The notes beneath the pieces were generated by a model. That model saw only the letters and a list, made by a program, of their open reading frames with translations. It had not been told where the DNA came from and searched no databases. A stretch of DNA of 64,000 bases from Chryseobacterium artocarpi (GTDB lineage Bacteria > Bacteroidota > Bacteroidia > Flavobacteriales > Weeksellaceae): NCBI RefSeq assembly GCF_001684975.1, contig NZ_MAYH01000001.1, forward strand, positions 496,001 through 560,000, given 5' to 3'. Position numbers and translations under genes: made by a program. Below are positions 19,829-28,011 of this stretch, one piece after another; positions within the stretch are counted from its first letter, which is position 1, and each line of letters begins with the position of its first letter.

Positions 19829-20077
19829 TTATTTGTTTATTTTTCTAAAAAACTCTTCTAGAGTAATTTCTTTCTTTCGACAAATTTTTGCTAGAGTTTT
19901 TATAGACATATTGTACTCGGTTTTTGCAGTTCCTAGGGCAATATTTTTAATTTTCCTAACAGTACTTTCTTCAATGTCACATTTAGATGCAAAGTCTCTC
20001 TGCGATTTTGCTTTCGAAACCCAGTTTGTGTAAATGTATTTGCAGATGGCAATAGTTACTTCGTTTTCTTCGTCCAT
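19829..20077 (-). CDS. Small HTH (XRE-like) regulator
   Basis: The 82-residue protein has a helix-turn-helix core, SQRDFASKCDIEESTVRKIKN, followed by helices (SIKTLAKICRKKEITLEEFF), typical of Cro/C1-type regulators. It sits 117 bp upstream of gajA on the same strand and probably controls the defence pair. It has no enzymatic or toxin partner. Confidence 0.75.
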   Translation of the reverse strand: MDEENEVTIAICKYIYTNWVSKAKSQRDFASKCDIEESTVRKIKNIALGTAKTEYNMSIKTLAKICRKKEITLEEFFRKINK

Positions 20078-20145
20078 TAAAACAAATTACGAGAAAGGTG
20101 AAAAAAATAATGCGGTTTTCTGTGCGCAATAATGAAAAATAGTAT

Positions 20146-20153
20146 TATATTTG
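20146..20153 (+). promoter_or_regulatory. TAnnTTTG -7 element driving the structured RNA
   Basis: TATATTTG matches the Bacteroidota -7 consensus exactly and predicts a transcript start near 20160, just before the folded region. The -33 element is weak. Confidence 0.55.
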
Positions 20154-20159
20154 TCCAAT

Positions 20160-20345
20160 AAGCTACAAAAAAGGTAGCTTTGCGATACTTCAAAGAATAA
20201 TAGAAGCTATTGCTTAGAATCTTGTACTAGAAAACTGGTAATTTTTAAACACACAAGACGATAAGCAGGAAGCTCACGACCTAGGCGTGGGCTCTCTTAT
20301 CTGTGTGTTGGGTATACCAGTACCTCTAGTTCAGATATTGTAGAG
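20160..20345 (+). ncRNA. Structured non-coding RNA candidate, possibly 6S-like
   Basis: There is no ORF. Nested pairing is extensive: CTAGA (20227-20231) with TCTAG (20325-20329); ACTGGTA (20234-20240) with TACCAGT (20315-20321); CACACA (20250-20255) with TGTGTG (20302-20307); GATAAG (20260-20265) with CTTATC (20296-20301); and AGCTCACG (20271-20278) with CGTGGGCT (20286-20293), loop ACCTAGG. A 5' hairpin AGCTAC/GTAGCT lies at about 20162-20179. A long rod with a large asymmetric internal loop recalls 6S RNA, and a 6S-Flavo family is known, but I cannot confirm membership. It could also belong to the defence locus. Confidence 0.55.
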
Positions 20346-21009
20346 TCTCATGCCGTTTTTATTTCATGCTGTTCTGCTTTTCTACAATCATCTTTTTCTA
20401 AGCTGCTTCATTATATAAAGTATCATGATAGGGTACAGTGGAGTGTACAATCCATTGCGGCTTCAGGGCTTTCACGGGAACACAGATTTTATTTCTATTC
20501 ATCATTTACCATACAATTCAGCGTACATCGGTAGGCTGATGGTTTCATGCATTCTAAAAATACAAACAAATGAAAAAAAACATTAAGAAAAATGAAGGAT
20601 TTAAGTAAAAAACTTGTTTAAACTTTTTAAGCTTAACCACAAAAGTCACAAAAGCTATTTGTGCAGATTTAAGATATAATAAAAGTTCTCAAAAGAATAA
20701 AAATCAAAGATTTTTAAAGGCTTATGTGAACTTCTATGCGCAAAGTAATTAAACTTAAAAATTACTAAAGTGTTTAAAATAAATCTTTTGTGACTTTTGT
20801 GGTTTAAAAAAATAACTTCAGCTATGATCTTAACTATTCTTAATCGCTTAAAAACCTTAATGGTTCAAATAAAAGCACTGCTCAAAATAAAAAATAGGGG
20901 TTGTGTAGATCTAACTATTTAAACAGGCTGATAAATATCTGCGTTATCTGCAAAATCAGCGAGAAATTATAAAAAAGCATAGTAGACCATAACATAAAAA
21001 ATACAAACA
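20346..21009. other. Gene-free interval with an inverted-repeat element
   Basis: About 660 bp. It contains the inverted-repeat element at 20635-20804 and otherwise only AT-rich sequence without a convincing ORF, RNA or promoter. Confidence 0.5.
20635..20804. repeat. MITE-like element with 20-bp perfect terminal inverted repeats
   Basis: AACCACAAAAGTCACAAAAG at 20635-20654 is perfectly inverted at 20785-20804. The 130 bp between them is AT-rich and non-coding. The size and ends fit a small non-autonomous repeat. Confidence 0.55.
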
Positions 21010-21555
21010 ATGAAAAAGATAAAAACAGATTTCAATCCCCGGTTTCGGGCAGGGAAGAAACGCTCAGGGGTACAGCTGATGGAAACTTTCTTTCAATTCA
21101 ATGAGCTGGATATTTCCAAAGAAAGGCTCAGTAACATAATGAATTATGCCGTAAAGAGGAATAGCTGGATCAATGAAGATCCGGCGGAGATATTTGAGTT
21201 TTACCAATCGATGAGGTCGTTCATCCGGGCAGGCTATCTCATCATGCTGAAGGACAGAAAATGGACTGTATATACCAAGAATGAAAAGATTTCTCCGTGG
21301 GTTCTTGGCTTGCTTTCGGAGAAGGAATATCGGAATCCACTGCTGGTTTTCAAAAAAGCATTCAGGGAATACACCCTCAAAGAATTTGATTATTTTATGT
21401 CTGGCATCGTCTATTTCTCAATGGGTGTCTATAAAAATCTCCCGGAAAGGAATATCGTGATGCCCTACATTCATACCGTTAAAATGCTGGATGCCGCTCA
21501 CCTTATTCTTCAGAGAAGGAGAGAAAAGAAAATGACCGGCACTCATTCAGGGTAA
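21010..21555 (+). CDS. Conserved hypothetical protein
   Basis: I do not recognise this 181-residue soluble protein. It is rich in basic and aromatic residues (FNPRFRAGKKRSGVQLMETFF; SWINEDPAEIFEFYQSM; LLSEKEYRNPLLVFKKAFREY), appears alpha-helical, and has no signal peptide or membrane segment. Its GC is higher than the flanking DNA, which argues that it is a real, constrained gene. It is followed by a strong terminator, and function is unknown. Confidence 0.65.
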   Translation: MKKIKTDFNPRFRAGKKRSGVQLMETFFQFNELDISKERLSNIMNYAVKRNSWINEDPAEIFEFYQSMRSFIRAGYLIMLKDRKWTVYTKNEKISPWVLGLLSEKEYRNPLLVFKKAFREYTLKEFDYFMSGIVYFSMGVYKNLPERNIVMPYIHTVKMLDAAHLILQRRREKKMTGTHSG

Positions 21556-21570
21556 AAAGATTAATAAAAT

Positions 21571-21608
21571 AAAAAATCGTTACTTTTTTAAGCAACGATT
21601 TTTTTTTA
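21571..21608. terminator. Rho-independent terminator
   Basis: AAAAAATCGTTACTT / AAGCAACGATTTTTTTT stem-loop between the hypothetical gene and the convergent dapB-like gene; it can serve both strands. Confidence 0.7.
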
Positions 21609-21645
21609 TTGGTGGCGAAACAAGCGTATCTTCAAACACGTATTG

Positions 21646-22449
21646 TTAAAATTCCATGATTGAGTCTAATCCTCTTCGTAACCCTTTGAAAGTATCAATA
21701 TTTTTGATGGCAAGAAGTACTCCTTTTACATAGGGCTCCGCACTTTCTCCGGAATCATGTCTTAGTATTAATTTTTCTCCTTTGAGTCCAAAAATAGTTT
21801 CAACGCCGAGCGTGTGACCTGGCAAACGAACAGAATGAACCTGTATCCCGTTTATTGTTGCACCTCTTGTTTCTTTATTTCCTATGGTATCATCTATGGC
21901 TACAGAGAGTTCAGGCTTTTGAACTTTAGAAAGACGATAAGCCAGTTCTGCTACTGTTCCGCTTGGTGCATCAATTTTTTTAGCATCCGCATAGTCAATG
22001 ATCTCGTAGTGAGGGATATATTTTGCGGCCATTTCAGCAAACTTTTGCAATAAAACAACAGTGAGTGCAAAGTTCCCAGCAGCAAGAACAGAAGTGTTAT
22101 TTTCATTGGCAATACGTTCTATTTCTTCGTAATCTTTATCTGTAAGCCCTGAAGTTCCAATGATGACTTTTTTGCCTTTTTGCAAAGCAGTGAGGATATT
22201 ATGCTTCGCGATCACCGGTTTGGTAAAATCTACAAGAATATCAAATTCTACATTTTCTATTGCATCTTCTATAGATTTAAACAATGGTATATTGTTGTCC
22301 GATTTTAATGACAGAATCTCTGACAGATTTTTCCCATCTTGAGATAAAGAAAGTCCGCCTGTTAATATCATTTCGTTATTATTAAATATTGCTCTGCTAA
22401 TTTCAGAACCCGCCCATCCGGTGGCTCCCGCAACAAAAACTTTTTTCAT
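21646..22449 (-). CDS. dapB: DapB-like dihydrodipicolinate reductase with altered active site
   Basis: The 267-residue protein has the DapB layout: N-terminal Rossmann motif GATGWAG (8-14), IIGTSG (96-101), the substrate motif KKIDAPSGT (157-165), and HSVRLPG in the C-terminal part. DapB reduces the dihydrodipicolinate precursor in lysine/diaminopimelate synthesis. Where E. coli DapB has catalytic His159 and His160, this protein has A154 and D155; the Lys (K158) is kept. The usual Arg of the GxxGRMG loop is Trp. It may be a paralogue with another imine substrate, or a divergent DapB. It lies beside no other lysine gene. The family assignment is good; the reaction is uncertain. Confidence 0.75.
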   Translation of the reverse strand: MKKVFVAGATGWAGSEISRAIFNNNEMILTGGLSLSQDGKNLSEILSLKSDNNIPLFKSIEDAIENVEFDILVDFTKPVIAKHNILTALQKGKKVIIGTSGLTDKDYEEIERIANENNTSVLAAGNFALTVVLLQKFAEMAAKYIPHYEIIDYADAKKIDAPSGTVAELAYRLSKVQKPELSVAIDDTIGNKETRGATINGIQVHSVRLPGHTLGVETIFGLKGEKLILRHDSGESAEPYVKGVLLAIKNIDTFKGLRRGLDSIMEF

Positions 22450-23108
22450 AATATTATTTTTTATGTATTGAATGTTATTTTTACTATTAATCTATCTCAA
22501 AGATAGCTTGAATTTCAACAGATAAGTTTCCAAGTATTGAATATATAACTTCCTATGCCTTTCCCTTTGAGGAATTTTTATCTTTTAACAGTAAATACTT
22601 ACTATAAACTCATCTAATTATAGAAAAGTAGGAGGTGTATCTATTTTGTAATACAAATTTACAATTGGCGTTTTTATTAAATTTGCCAGAAATGTTATAT
22701 AAAACGCCAAAATAAAATGGGAGTATTAGAAAAAAGGTGAGTCTGATGATGAAATTAATATGGCTCCTCATATCTCATGTATGGTAAGAGAAAGGCTGAC
22801 AGATGATGGCTATGATCGTACTAACCCAAAGATATCAGTCGACTTATGTTGAAGAGGGGAGCCGTATTTTCACATTGAAAATAAAATCTATTTGGTTCCA
22901 CAAATTACTTAATTTGGATCCTTCAGGCAAAAGAAATAAGCCTTCAGCTATTTATGCTGTAGATAGGTTTGTAAAGTGTTTTGTTTGTTTTTAATTGATA
23001 GATTTTCAATTGTTTATATTAATATTGGTTTTGCTGTGAGCTAAACTAGATGCAGTATTCTTATTGAAAAGTAGCATATTATTTGTTGCTCTTTAAAAAA
23101 AGAAGAAA
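22450..23108. other. Gene-free interval with a degraded coding fragment
   Basis: About 660 bp. Around 22717-22930 an interrupted reading frame (INMAPHISCMVRERLTDDGYD, then a stop, then GEPYFHIENKIYLVPQIT) looks like a decayed gene of unknown family. A 63-residue ORF at 22803 in another frame is not credible. The rest is AT-rich. Confidence 0.35.
22498..22505 (-). promoter_or_regulatory. TAnnTTTG -7 element for dapB-like gene
   Basis: CAAAGATA on the plus strand reads TATCTTTG on the minus strand, 49 bp upstream of the start codon. Confidence 0.5.
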
Positions 23109-23972
23109 ATGGAAAAAGCAGCTAAAAAAAAGATTCGTCCCTTACAGCAACAAAACCGACCGGGATCAGAAACAAATATGAATCCGGTTCCGGAGACAGC
23201 ACCATTGAAATATCCGAAAGAAGGGAAATTAAAAAATAAGGTAGCATTAATTACTGGAGGAGACAGTGGAATAGGAAAGGCGGTAGCTTTATTGTTTGCA
23301 AAAGAAGGAGCTGATATTATTATTGCTTATCTAAGCGAAACAAAAGATGCCAAACAGACTCAAAAAGAAGTGGAAGCATTCTCCAGAACATGTACTTTGA
23401 TTAAAGGAGATTTAGGAAAAGAAAACCATTGCAAAAAAGTAATTCAAAACAGTATTAAAATTCATAAGAAAATTGATATCATAGTCAATAATGCAGGGCT
23501 CCATTGGGAAGCAGAATCTATTGAAAAAATTAGCACAGAACAATTGCTAACAACTTTTCAAAATAATTTTTTCTCCTATTTCTGGATTACAAAATATGCA
23601 ATGCCCTATCTTAAAAAAGGAGCAAGCATTATAAACACTTCTTCAGTTACTGCTTACAGAGGAAGTCCCAAACTGATCGATTACTCCGCAACCAAAGGAG
23701 CCATCATTTCCTTCACCCGAAGTTTATCTGCAAACCTTATTGAAAAAGGAATCCGAGTAAATGCTGTGGCACCGGGACCGGTTTGGACCCCATTAATTGC
23801 ATCCTCATTTAAGCCTAAAAAAAATTCTGAGTTTGGAAGTGATTCACCTATGAAACGAGCAGGAATGCCCAACGAAATTGCACCTTGTTTTTTGTTTTTA
23901 GCCTGTGATGACTCACGTTTTATCAGTGGTCAGGTTCTGCATCCTAATGGTGGAGAAATTGTAAACGGCTAA
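23109..23972 (+). CDS. SDR oxidoreductase, general-stress (GSP39/YdaD-like) type
   Basis: The 287-residue short-chain dehydrogenase has cofactor motif TGGDSGIGKA after an N-terminal extension of about 40 basic residues, then NNAG, a catalytic Ser (NTSSVTAY), YSATKGA as YxxxK, and a C-terminal SGQVLHPNGGEIVNG. The extension and motifs match the general-stress SDRs (YdaD/YhdG/YhxC) controlled by SigB or RpoS elsewhere. A similar SDR is encoded at 31618. It opens the stress island and is upstream of the first Crp/Fnr gene. Confidence 0.88.
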   Translation: MEKAAKKKIRPLQQQNRPGSETNMNPVPETAPLKYPKEGKLKNKVALITGGDSGIGKAVALLFAKEGADIIIAYLSETKDAKQTQKEVEAFSRTCTLIKGDLGKENHCKKVIQNSIKIHKKIDIIVNNAGLHWEAESIEKISTEQLLTTFQNNFFSYFWITKYAMPYLKKGASIINTSSVTAYRGSPKLIDYSATKGAIISFTRSLSANLIEKGIRVNAVAPGPVWTPLIASSFKPKKNSEFGSDSPMKRAGMPNEIAPCFLFLACDDSRFISGQVLHPNGGEIVNG

Positions 23973-24046
23973 ATTGTTAAAGCCAATTTTTCAGGTAAGA
24001 TAGTATGCTTCCTATTTCTTTCAAGATAAAAGCTCTGGAAGATAAC

Positions 24047-24092
24047 TTATGATCGTAATCATAAATTTTGATATTGTCTTTATCTATTTTTG
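24047..24092 (+). promoter_or_regulatory. Crp/Fnr-type operator plus -7 element, site 1
   Basis: The palindrome TTATGA-TCGTAA-TCATAA (24047-24064) is centred 29.5 bp upstream of TATTTTTG (24085-24092), a TAnnTTTG -7 element. Predicted start is near 24099, so the operator centre is near -43. It controls the first Crp/Fnr gene. The half-site spacing is that of Crp/Fnr proteins (TGTGA-N6-TCACA in E. coli Crp). Confidence 0.7.
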
Positions 24093-24208
24093 AGGCTCAA
24101 TAAAGAAACGTTATTGTTGAATTAGTCAACGTTTGCATAACTATCCGGAATGCAATTTTAATGTTTTCGTTTTATATAAATTAATAATAAAACTTTTAGC
24201 CTTCAAAA

Positions 24209-24805
24209 ATGATATTTAATGAAGAACTTTTGCTTTCATTAGGAGCAGAAATGCAGACTTATAAAGCAAATGAGGTAATATTCACAGAGGGTGGACAGCC
24301 TAATTATTTTTATCAAATAATACACGGAAGCGTAAAACTGAATAATTACCATGAAGATGGAAGAGAATTTATTCATAGTGTTCCCTTCAAAGGGCATTGT
24401 TTCGGAGAAACGTTTTTATTTTCGGAAGTTCCATATCCTATCAATGCTATTGCTTTGGAAGATTCAGATATTCTGAGACTTCCCAAACTGAAATTTCTGG
24501 CTTTTTTAAAAAAATGTCCCAAGTCTTTATGGGAGTTGTATGAATATACTGCGGAGAGAATGTATTATAGGTATATTATGCTTAATAATCTTTCGGTAAG
24601 CAATCCCTTGTATCGGGTGAGACAATTGATGGATTGTTTGAAAACCTATCATCAGTATAAAGAACCTTTTTCTTATCAGATCCCGTTTACAAGACAGCAA
24701 TTAGCTTCATTAACTGGGCTAAGAATCGAGACTGTAATACGGGTGGTAAAAAAAATGGAAAAGCAAAAAATGGTAAAAATAGAGTTGGGTAAAATATTCT
24801 ATTAG
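24209..24805 (+). CDS. Crp/Fnr family regulator 1
   Basis: The 198-residue protein has an N-terminal cyclic-nucleotide-binding-like beta-barrel (residues about 15-120; GSVKLNNYHEDGREFIHS, GHCFGETFLFSEVPYPINAIALED) and a C-terminal winged helix with PFTRQQLASLTGLRIETVIRVVKKME. There is no Fnr Cys cluster, and the cAMP-binding Arg-Ser signature is not kept (FGETFLF-EVPYPINA), so its ligand is unclear. It is the first of three paralogues. The leader of about 110 nt contains hairpins (TTTGCAT/ATGCAA). Confidence 0.88.
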   Translation: MIFNEELLLSLGAEMQTYKANEVIFTEGGQPNYFYQIIHGSVKLNNYHEDGREFIHSVPFKGHCFGETFLFSEVPYPINAIALEDSDILRLPKLKFLAFLKKCPKSLWELYEYTAERMYYRYIMLNNLSVSNPLYRVRQLMDCLKTYHQYKEPFSYQIPFTRQQLASLTGLRIETVIRVVKKMEKQKMVKIELGKIFY

Positions 24806-24859
24806 CTTTTCAGAATTATAGTGTTTGAGATTTGATTATCTTTATTTTGAATGTTGTTT

Positions 24860-24906
24860 TTATGATCAGTATCATAAGATAAAGGGAAAATAATGAATTA
24901 AATTTG
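24860..24906 (+). promoter_or_regulatory. Crp/Fnr-type operator plus -7 element, site 2
   Basis: TTATGA-TCAGTA-TCATAA (24860-24877) is centred 30.5 bp upstream of TAAATTTG (24899-24906), the same geometry as site 1. The next gene, the second Crp/Fnr paralogue, starts at 25242. Confidence 0.68.
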
Positions 24907-25241
24907 TAAATCACACCGCAAAATTTATTATTATGAAATCAGTATTGTTTCAGCCCTACCTTTAAGCATACTGCTGAGTCTTACATCCTAACCTTTATTT
25001 TATCTACGTTTTATAACTTGATCTAATTTGTTGAATTATATTGAGTTATCTGATTTGTTGATTTAGATGTTTTTGATAAAGGGAGCTAATGATGAGCTGA
25101 CAACAATATACTTTTTATGTTTTTCCTTTTTTAATGATTTAACTTTAATTAACAGCATGAAGGTTTAATATTTGTACTCATATCTATAAGTTACCGGTAA
25201 TATTTTTTATTAAACGTCAGAAAACATTAAAAAAAATAATT
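24907..25241 (+). other. Long untranslated leader before Crp/Fnr regulator 2
   Basis: About 330 nt from the predicted start to the ATG. It holds a 10-codon mini-ORF at 24933 (MKSVLFQPYL) and two pairings in pseudoknot order: CAGTAT (24940-24945) with ATACTG (24968-24973), and TCAG (24950-24953) with CTGA (24974-24977). It may be regulatory. Confidence 0.35.
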
Positions 25242-25838
25242 ATGGTTATTAAAGAAAATTTGTTGTATGCAATGGGAGCCAGTACTAATATGTATTCAGC
25301 GGGAGAAACGATTTTTTCAGAAGGAGCCTGGCCAGCATTTTATTACCAGATTATAAAAGGAGAAGCAAAACTGAACAATTACAATGAAGAAGGAAAAGAA
25401 ACCATACAGATTATCATAGAAGATGGTCAGAGTATCGGAGAATCTTTATTGTTTATGGAGAAGCCTTATCCTATGAATGCGGTTGCAATCACTGAATGTG
25501 AAATAGTAAAACTTCCGCGAAAGGCATTTCTCAATTTATTGAGAGAAGATGCTGAAATTTCTTATGAAATGAATAAATGTCTCTCTCAAAGACTTTATTT
25601 TAAACTGATTATGACTCAGAACCTTTCCTCCCAAAGCCCTATGCTAAAACTTATGGCACTTATGGATTATCTGAAAAGCTTTGCAAAAGATCAGCAGCAA
25701 TATTCTTTTAAAGTTCCTCTAACAAGACAGCAGATGGCGGGGCTTACCGGTCTTTGCGTAGAAACTACAATACGAACCATCAAAGGAATGGAAAGAGCGC
25801 TGATGCTGAGGATAGAAGATCGTAAAATTATGTATTAA
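25242..25838 (+). CDS. Crp/Fnr family regulator 2
   Basis: The 198-residue paralogue is collinear with the regulators on either side: cNMP-like barrel (FSEGAWPAFYYQIIKGEAKL; GQSIGESLLFMEKPYPMNAVAI) and HTH PLTRQQMAGLTGLCVETTIRTIKGME. The recognition helix is nearly the same as in its neighbours (LxGLxxETxIRxxKxME), which suggests shared DNA targets with different effector domains. It is 41 bp upstream of the third paralogue, likely the same transcript. Confidence 0.88.
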   Translation: MVIKENLLYAMGASTNMYSAGETIFSEGAWPAFYYQIIKGEAKLNNYNEEGKETIQIIIEDGQSIGESLLFMEKPYPMNAVAITECEIVKLPRKAFLNLLREDAEISYEMNKCLSQRLYFKLIMTQNLSSQSPMLKLMALMDYLKSFAKDQQQYSFKVPLTRQQMAGLTGLCVETTIRTIKGMERALMLRIEDRKIMY

Positions 25839-25879
25839 AACTTTTCGTCACCAAAAAACTTTATTTTAAACTAGAGACC

Positions 25880-26494
25880 ATGAAGACAAAAAGTTGTATG
25901 AACATAGAAGAGTCGCTTTTGTATTCATCGGGTGCAGACTTGAAAACCTTTAAAAAAGGAGAAATGGTCTTTAGAGAAGGAGACCAGGTTTTATATTACT
26001 TTCAGATTGTGGAAGGAAAAATGAAGCTTAATACTTATAATGAAGAAGGCAAAGAGTTTATTCATAATATTCTTGGGAAAAAGCAGAGTTTTGGCGATTC
26101 CCTTCTTTTTTTGGATAAGCAATATCCTATGAATGCAATCTGCTTATCTCCAACAGAAATCATAAGACTTCCAAAAAACAACTTTATGAAATTGCTGGAA
26201 AAATATCCGCATATTTCAATGGAAATGAATCATTGTTTGTCCCAGCGGTTATATTATAAGCTGGTGATGATGCAGAATATGGCTTCACTAAACCCTTCCG
26301 TAAGATTAAAAGGCTTATTGGACTATCTCAGAAGTTTTCATGATGAGGACTGTGAGCATTGCTTCCCCGTAGAGCTTACCAGACAACAGATTGCCAATTT
26401 GGTAGGTCTCCGCGTAGAGACAGTGATCAGAGCCTTGAAAAAAATGGAACAGGAAGGTAAAATTAAAATAGAAAACAGAAAAATTCTATACTAA
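25880..26494 (+). CDS. Crp/Fnr family regulator 3
   Basis: The 204-residue protein may truly start at M7 (position 25898), which aligns with its paralogues. Its barrel (FREGDQVLYYFQIVEGKMKL; KQSFGDSLLFLDKQYPMNAI) and HTH (ELTRQQIANLVGLRVETVIRALKKME) follow the same pattern. As in the others, no redox Cys cluster is present. Three consecutive Crp/Fnr genes point to expansion by duplication and a graded or heteromeric response. Confidence 0.88.
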   Translation: MKTKSCMNIEESLLYSSGADLKTFKKGEMVFREGDQVLYYFQIVEGKMKLNTYNEEGKEFIHNILGKKQSFGDSLLFLDKQYPMNAICLSPTEIIRLPKNNFMKLLEKYPHISMEMNHCLSQRLYYKLVMMQNMASLNPSVRLKGLLDYLRSFHDEDCEHCFPVELTRQQIANLVGLRVETVIRALKKMEQEGKIKIENRKILY

Positions 26495-26504
26495 TAATCA
26501 TTCA

Positions 26505-26550
26505 ATATGACTGGAGTCATAAATAAGTGAAATATAAAGCTGTACATTTG
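26505..26550 (+). promoter_or_regulatory. Crp/Fnr-type operator plus -7 element, site 3
   Basis: ATATGA-CTGGAG-TCATAA (26505-26522), one mismatch to the consensus, is centred 29.5 bp upstream of TACATTTG (26543-26550). It drives the KGG-motif gene. The leader of about 145 nt has the pairing ATTGCTG (26634-26640) with CAGCAAT (26659-26665) and an overlapping TCTA/TAGA pair. Confidence 0.68.
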
Positions 26551-26700
26551 AATTACAAATTATTCTAAATCCCGTTTGGGGGATCATTTTACGAAGCAGT
26601 GCTTCGGCGTTCAATATCAAATAAACTTAACTGATTGCTGTCTAATACTAGTCACGGCCAGCAATAGACATCACTAAATATTAATTATAAAAATTCAGTT

Positions 26701-27339
26701 ATGAACACTAGAAATTCAAAAAATCGAAGTTCAAGAGGACGCTCATCCAGTAATCTTGAAGAAGTATATCAATTAGGGTATGACCATGGATATAACGATG
26801 CATCAAGAGATGAAGATTATGATGATGACTTTGCAGAATATGAAGATTATTTTGACGAAGATGATGATGACGATGACAATTATCATAATAGTTATGACAA
26901 TGATTATGACGACGAGGATTATGATGACGACGAGGATGATGACGATTACGACGATAATAGACGCCGTGGCAGAGGAAATAGCGGAAACCAACAAAGAGAC
27001 AGCCAGGGAAGATTTACTTCTGGCGGAGGAGGTAGCTCCCGTGGACGTTCTAATTCCGGTTCGGGATCAAGATCAGATAACAGAGGCAGGTCTTCCGGCA
27101 ATTCAAATTCCGGCTCTGGTTCAGGAAGATCAGGAAATGGAAGAAATTCTAATTCAAGATCCGAAAGCAGCAATAGTTCCGGCAGAAGCTCTAATTCAGG
27201 CTCAGGCACATCAAAAAGAGGATTTGCTTCAATGAGTAAAGCAGAACGTACAAGAATCGCAAGAATGGGTGGACAGGCATCCCACGGAGGTGGAAGAAGC
27301 TCAGGCCGTTCAGGATTCGGAGGCAGACGTAATTCATAA
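26701..27339 (+). CDS. Acidic, Gly/Ser/Arg-rich KGG-motif stress protein
   Basis: The 212-residue protein is probably largely disordered. Residues about 35-80 are almost all Asp, Glu and Tyr, residues 85-170 are Arg/Gly/Ser/Asn-rich, and the end carries a KGG-type motif (RGFASMSKAERTRIARMGGQ) as in stress-induced GsiB-like proteins. The acidic tract beside a basic RGG-like tail suggests a hydration, DNA- or RNA-binding protectant. It is preceded by operator site 3. A shifted ORF on the same DNA is a compositional shadow. Confidence 0.82.
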   Translation: MNTRNSKNRSSRGRSSSNLEEVYQLGYDHGYNDASRDEDYDDDFAEYEDYFDEDDDDDDNYHNSYDNDYDDEDYDDDEDDDDYDDNRRRGRGNSGNQQRDSQGRFTSGGGGSSRGRSNSGSGSRSDNRGRSSGNSNSGSGSGRSGNGRNSNSRSESSNSSGRSSNSGSGTSKRGFASMSKAERTRIARMGGQASHGGGRSSGRSGFGGRRNS

Positions 27340-27351
27340 TTCTTTTTCCTG

Positions 27352-27390
27352 GATTACCTCTTTAAATATTTATAAAGGGGTAATCTTTTT
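27352..27390 (+). terminator. Attenuator/terminator between KGG and YciE/YciF-like genes
   Basis: GATTACCTCTTTA / TAAAGGGGTAATC stem followed by TTTTT. It lies 12 bp after the stop of the KGG gene. Confidence 0.6.
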
Positions 27391-27412
27391 CAAAATAAAC
27401 ACCATTCACACC

Positions 27413-28000
27413 ATGCCCAATAAAATATTAGAAACGAACAGTACTGTTCCTGCTGCCAAGAAAGGTACGGGAGATAAGTCAACCATCAACAAAGATGAGA
27501 TGAAGAATGCTCCGCTTCACAAATTCTTCGTGAGTGCCCTGAAAGATATTTACTATGCGGAAAATGCCATTCTTGAAGCATTGGAAAAGATGCAGGAAGC
27601 CGCTACAACAGAAGAACTGAAGGATGCTTTTGAAGATCATCATCTTCAGACCCAAAAACACGTTAAGCGTCTGGAAAAAGTCTTCCAGCTCGTTGACGAA
27701 AAGCCTGAAAAGAAGGAATGTAAAGCCATTAAAGGAATCATCGAAGAAGGTGAAGAGGTTATCAAATCAACAGAAGATGGTTCTGCAACAAGAGACGTAG
27801 CATTAATTATTGCCGCACAAAAAGTAGAACACTACGAAATTGCCACTTACGGCGGGTTGGCTCAGCTAGCCATAACGATGGGGCATGACAAGGCTGCGGA
27901 TCTTCTTGAAAGAACCCTTCAGGAAGAAGAAGATACAGATTCTCATCTTACGGATATTGCGGAGACATCCATCAATTTTGATGCAGAACAAGAAGACTAA
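27413..28000 (+). CDS. YciE/YciF-like ferritin-fold protein (DUF892)
   Basis: 195 residues from the ATG at 27413; an in-frame upstream codon would place the start within the previous gene, so I rejected it. The DUF892 four-helix core is clear: LHKFFVSALKDIYYAENAIL, HHLQTQKHVKRLEKVFQ, IIAAQKVEHYEIATYGGL, and LLERTLQEEEDTDSHL. The conserved Glu/His residues form a di-iron-like site. YciE and YciF belong to the E. coli RpoS regulon. The N-terminal 30 residues are disordered. Confidence 0.88.
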   Translation: MPNKILETNSTVPAAKKGTGDKSTINKDEMKNAPLHKFFVSALKDIYYAENAILEALEKMQEAATTEELKDAFEDHHLQTQKHVKRLEKVFQLVDEKPEKKECKAIKGIIEEGEEVIKSTEDGSATRDVALIIAAQKVEHYEIATYGGLAQLAITMGHDKAADLLERTLQEEEDTDSHLTDIAETSINFDAEQED

Positions 28001-28011
28001 ACTATGCAATG

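Noticed and set aside
22803..22994. 63-residue ORF between dapB-like and SDR genes
   Set aside because: No motif and a poor fit of composition; an overlapping decayed frame is a better explanation.
26780..27235. Overlapping ORFs on both strands of the KGG-motif gene
   Set aside because: The low-complexity Asp/Gly/Ser/Arg codons leave all frames open; only the ATG frame at 26701 carries a recognised motif and an operator upstream.
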